64,000 bases of DNA. Origin: Paraphoma chrysanthemicola. Taxonomy: Eukaryota > Ascomycota > Dothideomycetes > Pleosporales > Phaeosphaeriaceae. This document shows positions 1 to 11,202 of the stretch, piece by piece; within the stretch, counting starts at the first letter, position 1; the number at the start of each line of letters is the position of its first letter. The DNA lies in contig JAGMWG010000005.1 of NCBI GenBank assembly GCA_020744225.1, positions 868,001 through 932,000 on the forward strand, read 5' to 3'. Position numbers and translations under genes: made by a program. The notes under the pieces are model-generated. The model made no database searches and was not told the origin of the DNA. It saw only the letters and a program-made list of their open reading frames with translations.

Positions 1-245
1 TTCTCAATTGAAGACGGCTGATTGGTCGATCACCCGTACCACCGCCCTTCCCTGGTGAGCACGAACACAATAAGGAGACAAGCGCAAAGAGTGCGAGCGA
101 CTCTTCGTCATAGCCTGTCCTCCTCCAGAGTACCTTGAAACTAATAATTGAAGATTGTGAAGTATTCTGAAGGCATTCAAGCTCTGTTATGGTATCTGAG
201 ATCAACGCCGACCCGACCTAAACGCCATACCAACAATGCATGCTT

Positions 246-2323
246 TTACAACGCGTCTGCAGCCGCTTTAGCCTTCTCCAGCTTCGCGCGCTTCTTCCTC
301 AGATTCTCGGATTCGGTGTCGCGCTTGTTCTCGCCAAACTCGATACGCTTGAGCAGCTTGCGCTTCTTGTTGGACAACATCATCTTCTGTCGCTCCCGCT
401 CTTCCTCCTCCTGGCGCTTCTTCTTGTCAAACTTCTTGCGGATCGCAGCGTTCTGCTCCTTCTTCGTGGGAGCTTTGACTTCGAGCTTCTTGCCGGTAGC
501 CTCGGCCTCGAGTTCGCGCTGATGTTGCAATCGCGCCGCTTCGCCCTCCGAGATATCGGATTCAGCGTCCGACACATCTTCGAAGCCGTCAAAGTCATCC
601 GCAGCAGCATCTTCGTCCGAATCGCTGTCGTCCTCGTCGTCATCCTCACTCTCCGCGATGTCCATGCCTTCGCCCACCTCGACAGATCCATCACGATCAA
701 CGATGCCGTCCATCTTGTCCTCATCATCGTCAACATTGAATGCGTCCTCATCGTCATCAGCCATGTCTTCAAAAGCTTCGGCTTCACCATCCGGTTGCTG
801 CGCCGCAAGTGGTAGGTTAGGATCGTATTCGCCCTTCTTGGCCTTGACCCAAGGACTTAGATGAGGTGGCAACTCGGCACCAGGAGCGTACAAGTCTGGT
901 CGTAGGAGCTTTCCCTGGTTTATGCAATCCCACACCCACTGCGGCTGTACGTATGTCCTGCCAGGCATGGTTGATCGAGGCCACTGGGCCGTCGGGGTTG
1001 CGGCATCGCCGTTCGAAGCGTCAGCTGTGGACGCCTCGCTCGGAAGTGGCGGACGATCGATGATTTGATGTGTGATAGCAGGATCCGACTCGTTGGTTGT
1101 GAAAGCGCCATCGCCAAGTATGCTGTCCCAGCCGACTCGTTTGCAGCCAAATGATTTCAGTATGAATTCCAATGATCCCCTGGGAACTTCACGCGACAAG
1201 TAAAAGGTGAATGGAGCGAACAAGGAGGCCACCTCCTTGCTGCTTGCTTGCGGTTGCGGGAGAATATCAGCATCTGGTGCTGTGGGCTCAAACTTGTCGA
1301 TATCGTCATTGTTCTGCTCCTCGTCGTCGTCTTCTTCAGCTGGCGTAGGCTCAGCAGCCTCCACTTCCTCTTCTGGCATTGCTGCGATCCTGTCTGCCAT
1401 GGCTTGCGCCTCAGGGTTGATCTCCATGTCCTCGTCATCGTGTGGAGCGCCATTGGCGGCATTGGCCTTGCCCTCTAGCTGGAAGGCAGCCAACTCGCCA
1501 CCCTGTTCGTCACTCTTGGCGTTGAACTTGGGTGGGTACACAAGGCCGACTGATGTGTACAGGCGGTAGTTGACGAAACCAATGAGCGTCGTGTAGAACT
1601 CGACAAAGGTGCCCATGATCCTGAAGTCGATGTCTCCGCCTGTCCTCTGCACGAAGCGATAGGGAACGAGCCACAGGATATCCTGCCCTTGTATGGTAGC
1701 CTGGTAGTAGATGCCCTTGATGGAGAGGAAGGACTTGCGCAGGGAGTGCGATGTGATTACGTAGTGCTCGAACTCTCGCGTGAGTCTCTGGCAGAGGGCG
1801 ATCGTCTTTGCGGGAATGTGCTCGCTGGAGGGAAGGTTGGCGAACAGGAACAGCATGGACAGGGCATCGTCGAGGTCGCGGAGGGCGTCGACAAAGGTTG
1901 GGTAGCGCTCCTTGATGATGTGATCGAGCTGGACCTTGGGCATGAGATTCTTCTCGAGACGCGCTGCATCTCCAGCCTCGCCGCGGCCGAGCGCACGTCC
2001 AATCTTCTTTGCGACGGACTTGTGCTCACGGAACTTTGCCAGCAGCGGCTCGTGGAGGAGGTACTGGATGTCCTTGGTGTAGTAAAAGGTCGTCTGGGCG
2101 GTGGAGCCCTTGGAGACCTTCTTCTTGTTGCGCGGCTCGCGGGGGTAGATTCCCTTGAAGATGCATAGCCGTCTGAAGTCTGGCAGCGAGATTTGCAGCT
2201 TCTTCACCGCGCGGGTGCGGGTGATGTAGTTTTTGGCAGCACCAGAGGTGCCTATAAAATGTCAGCAAGTCCTATTGAGCGATTCGCAGTGTTCTTACCC
2301 TTCTTTTTGGATCGTCCGGCCAT
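246..2323 (-). CDS. NOP7: Pescadillo homolog, ribosome biogenesis protein
   Basis: Exons on the minus strand are 2323-2299 and 2251-246, giving 676 aa. The first exon carries only MAGRSKKK plus one base; the intron runs GTAAGA to TTTATAG, and joining restores the start typical of this family (GTSGAAKNYITRTRAVKK). The N-terminal pescadillo domain fills residues 1 to about 270. A BRCT domain lies around 345-465 (SLFAPFTFYLSREVPRGSLE, then YVQPQWVWDCIN). A long Asp/Glu-rich stretch follows at about 490-590, then a Lys/Arg/Glu coiled-coil tail. In the family, Nop7 joins Erb1 and Ytm1 in the PeBoW complex of the nucleolus and is needed for 27S pre-rRNA processing and 60S assembly. It is divergent from PIG-U with 222 bp between start codons. 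Identification is firm from the N-terminus and BRCT; the acidic tail is as expected. Confidence 0.95.
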
Positions 2324-2366
2324 TGTAAGGGCTGTTTGGCTTCACAGCGCTTTTGGTGGTGCAGGG

Positions 2367-2394
2367 CGAACTTTTGCGGGCACAAAAAAGTTCG
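2367..2394. repeat. 9-bp inverted repeat in NOP7/PIG-U promoter
   Basis: CGAACTTTT (2367-2375) and AAAAGTTCG (2386-2394) are perfect inverted copies around a 10-nt loop. It lies 44-71 nt upstream of the NOP7 start codon and about 150 nt before the PIG-U start. It could be a dimeric factor site or a hairpin in the NOP7 5' leader; the role is not shown. Confidence 0.6.
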
Positions 2395-2545
2395 AGATGC
2401 GCCGCTGCGCCCGACGTGGTGCCGGCATTAGCGCCCTCGGTTGCTCCACCGCGGTGACAGGGGTCCGTGTTGCCAGACATCAGAAGCTCTAAGCAACCCA
2501 CAAGATGCTGCGTATGGCGTCGATGCCGCAGTAATACGACCGAAC

Positions 2546-3958
2546 ATGCCTGCCACTACAGAGCAGAAGCTCGCGGTATTTGCGGCCGCGGCTGCTGTCA
2601 GGCTGCTTCTGCCCACTGTCTTTCCCGCACTTCCAGACCTCCTCGCCGGTCGCGTCGAGGTGTCTACACCAGTCACTGGCTTCAAGAGATGTGTGTACCC
2701 CAGAAATATGTCCCCGACTCAATTGCTGACACGTGATAGTGCAAGAAGGCGTCTTCCTCTACACCCACAATGTCTCTCCTTACGACGGCGGCGTATACCA
2801 CCAGGCACCCCTCCTTCTGCCTCTGTTCTCGCTCCTGCCAAACCCCTCCTCCATCCCGCTCGCAACGAATGTGCTGTATACCATCTTGGACCTTTTAGGT
2901 GCTAGCGCGCTGTACCAGATCGCAGAGAGTGGACAGAATGTGGTTACGAGGTTGTTTTCGTCATCTCGGAAAGAGCTCAGATGGAGCAGTCTTGCCATTG
3001 CGGCAGGGTATGTGTAGTACTCTTCGTTGTAGACACGTGCTGATATTGCATAGCTTCCTCTTCAACCCATTCACCGTTGCGACATGCGTAGCTCGCTCGA
3101 CCTCCGCCTTCAGCAACCTGTTCATCCTGACTGCCATCGCGAAAGCGTCGCAAGGAGCTTCCACGACCTTCATACTAGCCATGGCCTTTGCTGCATACCT
3201 GTCTATGCACCCAGTCCTGCTGTTTCCCCCTCTCCTATTATTGTTGTACGACGTGCGGGCAACGAAGAGGAACTCGAAGCCCAACGTCTGGGCCTTCACA
3301 ATCGCTCATACCGTGGGTCTTGTACTTGCGATTGGCGCTCTGCTTTCCGCCTCTGCATACATGACTGGTTCATGGGACTTCTTGGGTGCAACCTATGGCG
3401 TACGTCTTCTGCTACCGGATCTCACGCCAAATGTTGGGCTGTGGTGGTACTTCTTCATTGAGATGTTCGATTCGTTCAGAGAGTTCTTCCTCGGCGTCTT
3501 CTGGCTGCATGCAGCATCGTACATGCCCGGCCTCACCATTCGCCTCCACAAACAACCACTGTTCGTTGCATGTACATTGACAGGCGTCTTTGCCATCTTC
3601 ACACCGTATCCTAGCATAGCCGATGCGGCTCTGTACCTCTCGTTGGTACCACTTTTCAGGCACCTCTTCCCCTGTAAGTACCCACACTGTGCAACAATGC
3701 ACGAAACTAACGTTTTCAGTGATGCGATACACTTTCTTGGCGTCGGCAGCTATCCTCTACGCCTCCGTTCTCGGGCCAGCCTTCTACCATCTGTGGGTCT
3801 ATGCTGGCTCAGGCAATGCCAACTTCTTCTACGCAATCACCCTGGTATGGAGTTTGGGCTTGTCAATCATCCTTGGAGATTCCATGTATGCCGCATTGAG
3901 GGACGAGCTGGATGTTGAACGACCAGAACTACAGGGTAAAGAGGTCAGGCGGATATAA
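2546..3958 (+). CDS. GPI transamidase subunit PIG-U (Cdc91-like)
   Basis: Exons 2546-2690, 2740-3007, 3054-3673 and 3720-3958 join in phase to 423 aa. Junctions give GFKR-LQEGVFLYT, AIAAG-FLFNPFTVAT and RHLFP-LMRYTF. The protein is strongly hydrophobic throughout, with about eight or more membrane segments. It carries the family's conserved YTHNVSPYDGGVYHQAP loop near the N-terminus and the GLWWYFFIEMFDSFREFF segment in the middle. In the family, PIG-U is a membrane subunit of the ER GPI transamidase, which attaches preformed GPI anchors to proteins; it is thought to help recognise the GPI lipid. The ATG at 2546 sets the usual short N-terminus before the first hydrophobic segment (LAVFAAAAAVRLLLP). 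Divergent from NOP7, so the two may share regulation. Confidence 0.93.
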
Positions 3959-4530
3959 CACTATCGGCCATCGTACAAACATATATGACAACAGATACAT
4001 CGTCCCTTTGTGCGCACATTGCGAGTGAATTTGCAGATATTTCTCCCCTCCTAGCATAAATTCGCAATATTGCTAATAGCGACGCCATGACGATGTGAGC
4101 ATCATCGTTGCAGCAGCCCCAGGTCTATAGCCAATGGATATCATGGTGCGTGGTTACAAGCCACGTGGAGCACATATTACGCGCAAGAGCTAGAAACACC
4201 TAAGAAGACCTGCTAAGGACAATGCTGCCGACCACAGGTCGCTTAGTTTGTTCACAGCTAGGTAGGAAAATGCTTTTCGGGTTCTCTCACTTTCGCTCAT
4301 CAAATCTCACCTTTACCGAGAGTGAGAGCACAAAACCAAATTCACCGCCACTTTGTGACAGCCTTTCTCTCACCGTAGCGATAGCATAAAAGTAGACTCT
4401 GGGTTCTTGTCCAGCCCTCTTTCTCCACAGCTCTACCAGCACGACACTTCTGCCACGGCACACCTCTTTGAGCAACATCTCACGCCAACAACACAACACA
4501 ACACCACTCCACTCCACTCCACCACCAACC
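3959..4530. other. Intergenic spacer with A/C-rich leader
   Basis: No gene seen. The last 50 nt before the next start codon are A/C-rich with tandem ACTCC units (about 4504-4520), consistent with a 5' leader. Confidence 0.6.
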
Positions 4531-5166
4531 ATGGGCGACAAAAACGACCTCACTGCGCGTGAGAACGAAGTCCTCGCCCTCGCCTGGCAGTGCTTCGAGT
4601 CTGAGCCCAAGGTTCGTATCTCCACAACGCATTTCCCTACCCTCTCATGTCTCCCATGTTCCTCGAATCCACATCCATATCCACACATACTAACCCGCAG
4701 CCCCCAGGTCGACATGCACAAGCTCGCCTCCCTCACTGGCTACACTCCCGGTTCCGCCGCCTTCACCATGGGCAAAATCAAGCGCAAGCTCAAGAACAAG
4801 ACGGCGGGCATAAGCGCATCGAACCCTACGCCCAAGAAGAGCACCGGTCGCCCGCGCACAAAGTCTGCTCCCGCTTCCAAGAAACCCATCTCCCACGCCT
4901 CCTCCACTGCCGCCGACGATGATGCAGACGACGACGAAGAAGAAGTCGACGAATCCCCTACCAAACGCGCCAAAAAGTCCAGCACCAAGAAGCGTTCCAA
5001 CGACAGCGACGACGACGACGAGGAATTCGCCGTGCCCAAAATCAAAAAGGAAGAAGTCAACGACGTCCAGTCCTCCGCTGAAAATTTCTGGGACAGGCTC
5101 CACGGCAGCATTGCCAACGTCGGGTATGCCTTTGAGGATCTGGACCAGATCGATTCCCAGCACTAG
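4531..5166 (+). CDS. Small charged nuclear-type protein, AT-hook-like
   Basis: Exons 4531-4611 and 4708-5166 give 179 aa. I do not recognise a named gene. The start sits after an A/C-rich leader. The intron (GTTCGT to CCCCAG, branch CTAAC at 4690-4694) is 96 nt, a multiple of three and without a stop, so an unspliced message would add 32 residues in frame. The N-terminal 50 residues form a compact conserved-looking unit (TARENEVLALAWQCF, then LASLTGYTPGSAAFTMGKIK). A Lys/Ser/Pro region follows with a GRP core like an AT-hook (KKSTGRPRTKS), then Asp/Glu runs alternating with KRAKK basic patches and a short C-terminal helix (NFWDRLHGSIANVGYAF). Composition suggests a nuclear chromatin-associated protein; that is inference. 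Confidence 0.8.
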   Translation: MGDKNDLTARENEVLALAWQCFESEPKVRISTTHFPTLSCLPCSSNPHPYPHILTRSPQVDMHKLASLTGYTPGSAAFTMGKIKRKLKNKTAGISASNPTPKKSTGRPRTKSAPASKKPISHASSTAADDDADDDEEEVDESPTKRAKKSSTKKRSNDSDDDDEEFAVPKIKKEEVNDVQSSAENFWDRLHGSIANVGYAFEDLDQIDSQH

Positions 5167-5752
5167 AGCTTACGTGCGTGGTAGGCTCGCTGGTGCTGCG
5201 GGTATAGGGTTGACGAAGGAGGGGAGGAGGAAAAGAGCGGCGAAGACGGTTAGGGTGCCTGGGTTGGCGGAGGCGTTTAGGCGTGTGATGGGACGCTGAT
5301 TGAGGATGGGCGCAAGACGTGCTTGAGTGGAGTTTTGTGGGTTTAATGCGGATTCGACGTCCTCGTGGGCGTACTATGCGGATTCCTTTTGACTGGCGTA
5401 AATGCTTTTCTTTATTTTGTGCCAGGGCGACATCCTCCATGGTTGCAGGTGCGTCTACTTAGAGGACGACAGGATGCATTTGAGCCCAAAATGCCATTCA
5501 CGATATGCACAAAATCGTTCGTCTCTTTTACTGCTTGTGACAATGGTGACTTGGAATGATACAATTCGCTAACTAGTAGAGCGTGATTACAGCGATGCGC
5601 GCTAGAAGAACGCCTATACCCTATGAAAACCCGTTTTCTGGGCTATAAATACAGTGGTATTGAATGCTTTATGAATGCCTTCCCGAACTCCGAATCAGAT
5701 CGTGCGATGCGCTTTTGACAATAGAAACGCCTTCTGACCTTGACATCACGTC
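5167..5752. other. Convergent 3' spacer
   Basis: Lies between the 3' ends of the charged protein gene and MSH6. I see no supportable gene; presumably it holds both 3' UTRs. Confidence 0.5.
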
Positions 5753-8700
5753 TTACAACGCGGCAATGGCTTCTCTCAGCACATCTAGGGCCCTCTCGCC
5801 CACACCCTCAAGGCCTTCTTTCAGAGCCCATGCGACGTCGCTCTGAATGCCTAGTGGCACGTAGACAGCTCCTTCTCCCTTGTTGATTTCCATCCGCTCG
5901 CCCAATCTTGACGTGTGCTCCCACTCCTTTGCTGCCTTTTCGGCGTTCTGGATGACCTTTGAGGGTATACCACACATGGCCGCGCAGTGCATACCGAAGC
6001 TGCCTTCCGCAACTCCCTCTTCCAGCTTGTACAAGAACGTGATCGATTTCGAGGCTTCGTCGACGTGGATGCGCATACGCTTGTTCTCCACCTCGGGATG
6101 GTATTCGAATTCCTTGGCCAGGGAGCGATAGTGGGTTGCGAAGAAGCCGACGCAACCAACGCGGGAGGCAATGTCATGTAAGACAGCCTGTGCGACTGCA
6201 ACACCATCATACGATGACGTGCCGCGACCAAGCTCATCCAGGATGACGAGCGAGCGAGGTGTGGCTTCCGAGAGAATCTTTTGGGTTTCCGAGAGCTCCA
6301 CAAAGAATGTCGACTGCGCAGCGAATATATTGTCGTTGGCACCGAGACGCGACATGATGCGGTCGACTGGTGTAAGTGTAGCAGATGTACATGGCAGATA
6401 GCAGCCGACCTGGGCGAGGATGACAGCGATACATGTCATGCGAAGGATGGTGGATTTGCCAGCTGCATTTGCACCCGTGAGCAGGCTGATGTTGGCAGCA
6501 TCACCACCTAATCGAACGTCATTTGGGATGAAGTCATCCACGGTGTTAAGCATGCATGGGTGGCGCAACTCTTCGAACTCGACAATGGTGCGCTTGCCCT
6601 CTGAAAACTGCGGACGGCAGCTGGGCTCACCTAGGGAGGCGGATGCCTTTGCAAGACTAATCAAGCAGTCCAACTGGGCAATGATCTTGACAGCAGCCAG
6701 CCATGTCTTGTACTCCTCGTCGAAGCGCGCGCAGAAGCGGGTGGCAACTTCGCGCACAATCTGCCCGTGGGTCTCTTCAGCCTCTTGCAGCGCTCGGACA
6801 AGCTTACGAAGCTCAGGCGTGTAGTAACGAGACACCTTGGCGGTTGCCGACATCTGGTCCCAGCTGTTAGGTACCTTGACCTTCTTGGGAATCTCAAGCT
6901 GGTAGATCTCTTTGCCAATATCGCGGAAAACGATAGTGTTGTTTCCAACTTCTTTTCGTGCCTTCTTGAGGAGCTGCTCCAGTTTCGATTTGCACTCTTC
7001 GATCTCCTGTTGACTGTTGTCGAAATCTTCCTCAACGCCCGGCTCTGGGACGAGAATGCCCTCCTTGCGAGCAAGGACGCGGTCAAAAGCCGTCTTCCAG
7101 GGCGACAACGCAGCAGCAAGATCAGGCATCGAGGAGATGAGCTGCCCAATGATTCCTTCGCCATCGCCAAACTGCCTGAGTAGGCTGACTGTGTACTCAA
7201 TCTGTTCAAAGCCTTCCAAAACCTTTAGGAAATCGACTGCCTTGCATCTATTGGCATGAACACGAGAGATAAGACGCTCTAGATCGGGGAGCTTGCTCAA
7301 CGAGGCGCTGAAGTTGTCCATGATGGTCGAGTCGGCATTGAGCCCATCGACAGCATCTAGCCGTTCGTTGATCTTCTTCGCATCTGCCAGCGGGTGGCAA
7401 ACCCACTGCCTCAGCAGTCGCTTGCCGAACGGCGTAATGCATCGATTGAGCATAGCGAACAATGTCCCCTCACTCCCTCCGTCAAAGGTATTGGCGAATA
7501 TCTCAAGGTTGATCAAGCTCTGCCCATCGAGGACGAGACTGGTAGCTTTTCGAATGGGATCATACCACTGGAAGTTGCCGCAGGTGATCAAGTCGCGCTC
7601 GATCTTTAATGTGCGCAGATATTGCAGAAGCGCACCGAAAGCGGACATAACCAGGTCCTGCTCCCGTGCTTCCCGGAGAACCGGAGGCCAGGCTTCAACG
7701 TTGTCTTCCGTTGGCGACTCGAAGTAATTGTTCGCTTCAATCTCACGAATCGTGACGTCGGCCGGCCAGAATTCCTTGACAGGCTTCATAGTATTCCAGA
7801 TTGTATTTGGCGTTGTGTTGTTCTTGAGAATTCGCATTGCCTTCGCTGAGAGACAAGACTTTTCAAGAAGTAGCTCGCCAGGCCTCATTTGTGCAATCAG
7901 CGTCTCGAATTTGGTCATGTCAATGTCGTCTGTGAACTCGCAGAGCTGGAACTGCGCCGTGGCAGAGTCTACGAAGGCCACGCCGAAAGCTGGAAGGTTG
8001 TCGCGATCAATCTCCTTAATGGCCATGCAATAAGTCGCCATGTCGCCTTGCAACATGCCCATGTCTACGAGCGTTCCAGCTGTGAGGACAGCGGCCAGCT
8101 CTCTCCGAATGACCTTGTCTACCTTCTTTGACGAAGCTTTCTTGTCGTCACGTTCGCGCATTTCCTTCGCGAGAGCCGACTCCATCTGATCGACCCGAGC
8201 GACTTTGTGACCCTTCGCGACAAACTGAGTAGCCCACATATCAAGTGAGGCTTCCGGAACGCCAACCATTCTCATATTGACTCGGTCCGTCAACTTGAGA
8301 TCGAACAGCTGATGGCCTACCGTGGCATCCTTCTCGTAAAGCTCGTAGAATTTGCCTTTCTTGAAGAATACAATGGTATCCCAAAACTTGCTCTTGATCT
8401 CCCAGTACTGCTTCTCAAAAGGCGAGAAGTTGTTCCACGCCTGGGGAGGAATGTAAAGCGTGCGACAGTCATAGTCGGGATGATCCACGGGAATCCGATC
8501 AGCGTCTTGCATATTCGCTAGCCATGGGTATCTCTTCTCAGGCTCTGAAGCAGACGGTCTCTCCTTTTTGTTTGGATCTCTCTTGATCGCTTGCGTTGCA
8601 GGGCGTGGCTCGTAGGCGATAGGGTTTTGGGGATCGTAGGTCCATTTTTGCGCCGTAGACGTCCCGGTCATAACGACATCCTCCTCTGTCTCTTCCTTGA

Positions 8701-9517
8701 ACTGTATAACGGGTGGCGAGGATGCTGGCGCGGACTTGACAGCCGCTTTGGTGGATGAGGGACGCTTGCGCTTTTTCGAGACCGGCTCGTCTTCTGAGTC
8801 GTCTGGAGCAATGAAATCATCAATGTCTAGCTGGAGGTTAGCTGCAAATCACTGCCCAAGATAGACAAGAACTCGACGAGCTCAGATCTGTGCAACGTAC
8901 CATCATCTAACAGGGCCTGCTGTGTGGCAGCATCCAAGCCGAACTCGTCGTCCGAGTCGTCGTCGTCCACGGTGACCCTCCTGCGCTTGGTGGCTCTACC
9001 CCTTGAGTTGTTGGCGATTGGCCCGAGTATATCATCATCGTCGTCGTCATCTGATTCTGCGTAGTTGACACTTTTTCGAGCCTGCAATTGCGTGAGTTTC
9101 TGGGCTCGATGTGGCACACAATTTGGAACATACCTTTCGCGAGGGACTACTGAGAGCGACGCCTGCAACCTCTGACGAGACACGATTAGCTCTCGCATTG
9201 GATGTTAAGACAGGTGTGAGCAGACCATTTTCCTTGTTCTTTCCTTGCGAAGTGTCCTGCTCCTGCCTTATCGGACTGGACGGTACAGGTGCATCGCTGC
9301 TAGGGATTGGTGTGATGGATGCAGGTGGCCGGCTGAAGGCGGTTTTGGATAGTGCAGAAACTGGAGTCTTTTTCACTGTTGCAGGAGTCGAGGGTGTAGA
9401 ACTAGGTGAGTTGGTGGACTTCTTCTGGAAGAAACCCAGGATGGACTTTTGGTTCTTGCCCGATTGTGAAGCCGAGGGCGGTGGCTGCTTCTTTTGCGAT
9501 GCCCGAGGGGTGGACAT
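5753..9517 (-). CDS. MSH6: DNA mismatch repair ATPase MSH6
   Basis: Minus-strand exons 9517-9134, 9081-8901 and 8826-5753 give 1212 aa. A PCNA-binding PIP box (QKSILGFF, residues 23-30) is near the start, as in MSH6 orthologs. Residues to about 290 are a disordered tail with acidic clusters and a KKRKRP nuclear signal. The mismatch-recognition motif FYE is in KKGKFYELYEKD near residue 347. MutS core and clamp domains follow, then Walker A TGANAAGKST near 974 and Walker B SLVILDELGRGTSS near 1051. In the family, MSH6 pairs with MSH2 as MutS-alpha and recognises mismatches and small loops in the nucleus. An upstream in-frame ATG at 9544 would add nine residues; I prefer 9517 because it puts the PIP box at the usual distance. 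Start of exon 3 uses CTAG rather than the upstream CAG, which would bring in a stop. Confidence 0.95.
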
Positions 9518-10320
9518 CTCGTTACCCTCAACGCCTCGAACCATTGCTGTGATGATAGAGGGAGATATTGGGAAAACAATGGGTGACGGCGCGTGAGAGA
9601 TGCAGACGCCTACTGCTCGCTAAGAGTCTGGGGAAAGAACGACGCGTCGCGTCGAAGCGCGCTAAGAGCATGACATAAGCTAATTGCTTTTGTCGCACCA
9701 CAAGAATCGACAGAGCGAACCATGACAGGTACAATTTCACGACTTAACACATCACATGAAATTCTGCACAGCCTTGTGCTCAGTGTCTTCCTCAGTTCTG
9801 TACATCAGCACGCTCACACCGCTGTAGCACTGCTTCGCAATGGTTTGGTGCTACTCAACATACTTCGCGGCTTGGGCCGATGCTCGACAGACCGAACGTG
9901 AGAGCTAATGATCAGTATGGCGAAATCTGAAGTGTTCGCACTTCTTTCCTTTGGGCGGCGGGCGAGGCCTCTTATTCCGAATATTGAACTGCGCCAATGA
10001 CAACCATTCATACACCGCGGCAGTGCCAAAGGAAGCAAGACGCGACACAAATGCCGAGACGTGCAAGAGGGTAACCATCATCCAATTAGCAGTCGAGTGT
10101 TACGATTAGCCGGTGGTTGCCCGAGCGTTCGGTGCTTTCGCCGTCCTCCTAAACAGATGCCGACGCCCCACTCCAACGTTCGGAAAGTCGGAAAGCTGTC
10201 GGGATGGGAGGGGCTCTCCAGATGATAATTATGTCAATGGGCCGGTGTCTGAATAGCTAAGATTCTCCCGGTCCCTCCTATTCCTTCAATTTCAACTCCT
10301 CCCTTGCCATCGCAATCATC
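9518..10320. other. Divergent promoter, MSH6 / aldolase
   Basis: No gene seen in 803 bp between the two start codons. It contains the MCB-type box described separately. The 60 nt before the aldolase start are pyrimidine-rich. Confidence 0.55.
9642..9647. promoter_or_regulatory. Candidate MCB box (ACGCGT) upstream of MSH6
   Basis: ACGCGT sits 125 nt upstream of the MSH6 start codon, inside the short palindrome GACGCGTC and followed by GCGTC. This is the MluI cell-cycle box bound by MBF-type factors in yeasts, and yeast MSH6 is a known G1/S-regulated gene. Functional use here is inferred. Confidence 0.5.
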
Positions 10321-11202
10321 ATGGCGCCCGATCTATCACAAAACAAGGCCGTCAAGCTTGTCGAGCACGCTGCAGCAAACGGTTACGCAGTCTGCGCAAC
10401 ATGCTGCTACAATGTTGAAGGCATCCTCGCATCTGTACGCGCCGCTGAGGCCAAGCGTGCTCCTTTGATCATCCAGCTCTTTCCCTGGGCCATCGAATTT
10501 GCTGGCGGCATTCTCATCCACGCAGCACGAGAGGCTGCCGACAATGCGTCAGTCCCAGTCGCCTTACACATGGATCATGCACAAACGCCAGAGATCGTCA
10601 AGAAAGCCGCGGGCTACACAAACGGACTGGATGGAATCATGGTCGACATGAGCCACTACGACGACAATCTCGACAAGACAAGAGAACTGGTGAAATACTG
10701 CAATGAGCGAGGCATTGTCACAGAGGCAGAGCCAGGACGGATAGATGGCGGAGAGGACGGCGTTGCAGATATCGCAGGACTGGAGGCCATTCTGACGACA
10801 CCTGAACAAGCTGAAGACTTTGTTGCGACAGGCATCAACTGGCTGGCACCGGCTTTCGGCAATGTACACGGCAAATATGGGCCACAGGGACCTCAGCTAG
10901 ACTACGATCGACTGAGGAGGATACACAAGAAGGTCGGTGACCGCGTCAACCTGGTACTCCATGGTGCTGGTGCGGAATGGTTCCAAGAGAAGCTGCTCAA
11001 GGAGTGCATCGACTGCGGCATTGCCAAGGTCAACATCAACGACGCGTTCAACAACAGCTACATGGACGTAATGAAGGCAGAGGCCGGAAAGACGCCAATC
11101 ACAGGGCTACTGGTAAATGTCACGAATGCAATGCAGAAAGACATCGAACAGTACATTGAGTGGATGGGTTCAGCAGGCATGGCCGACAAGATAGAAAAGT
11201 AG
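10321..11202 (+). CDS. Class II (zinc) ketose-bisphosphate aldolase family
   Basis: A single exon of 293 aa with no introns. The fold and motifs match class II fructose/tagatose-bisphosphate aldolases of the GatY/KbaY/FbaA type. The Asp-His pair is HMDHAQ (D85, H86). The EAEPGRIDGGEDGV loop follows. Metal histidines are in NVHGKYG (H183) and LVLHGAGAE (H214), and the phosphate-binding end is KVNINDAFNNSYM. Such enzymes cleave ketose-bisphosphates to DHAP plus an aldehyde using Zn2+. The main glycolytic fungal aldolase is a longer protein (about 360 aa), so this is a paralog of bacterial-like length. HGAGAEW replaces the common HG(G/A)SG, so the exact substrate is open. Intronless structure and this type would fit ancient transfer, but I cannot test that. 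Confidence 0.88.
   Translation: MAPDLSQNKAVKLVEHAAANGYAVCATCCYNVEGILASVRAAEAKRAPLIIQLFPWAIEFAGGILIHAAREAADNASVPVALHMDHAQTPEIVKKAAGYTNGLDGIMVDMSHYDDNLDKTRELVKYCNERGIVTEAEPGRIDGGEDGVADIAGLEAILTTPEQAEDFVATGINWLAPAFGNVHGKYGPQGPQLDYDRLRRIHKKVGDRVNLVLHGAGAEWFQEKLLKECIDCGIAKVNINDAFNNSYMDVMKAEAGKTPITGLLVNVTNAMQKDIEQYIEWMGSAGMADKIEK

Noticed and set aside
240..815. Long open frames antisense to NOP7, MSH6, the beta-glucosidase and the zinc-finger gene (for example 1689-2168, 15969-16568, 48200-48586)
   Set aside because: They mirror the codon structure of well-supported genes on the other strand and contain no recognised motif.
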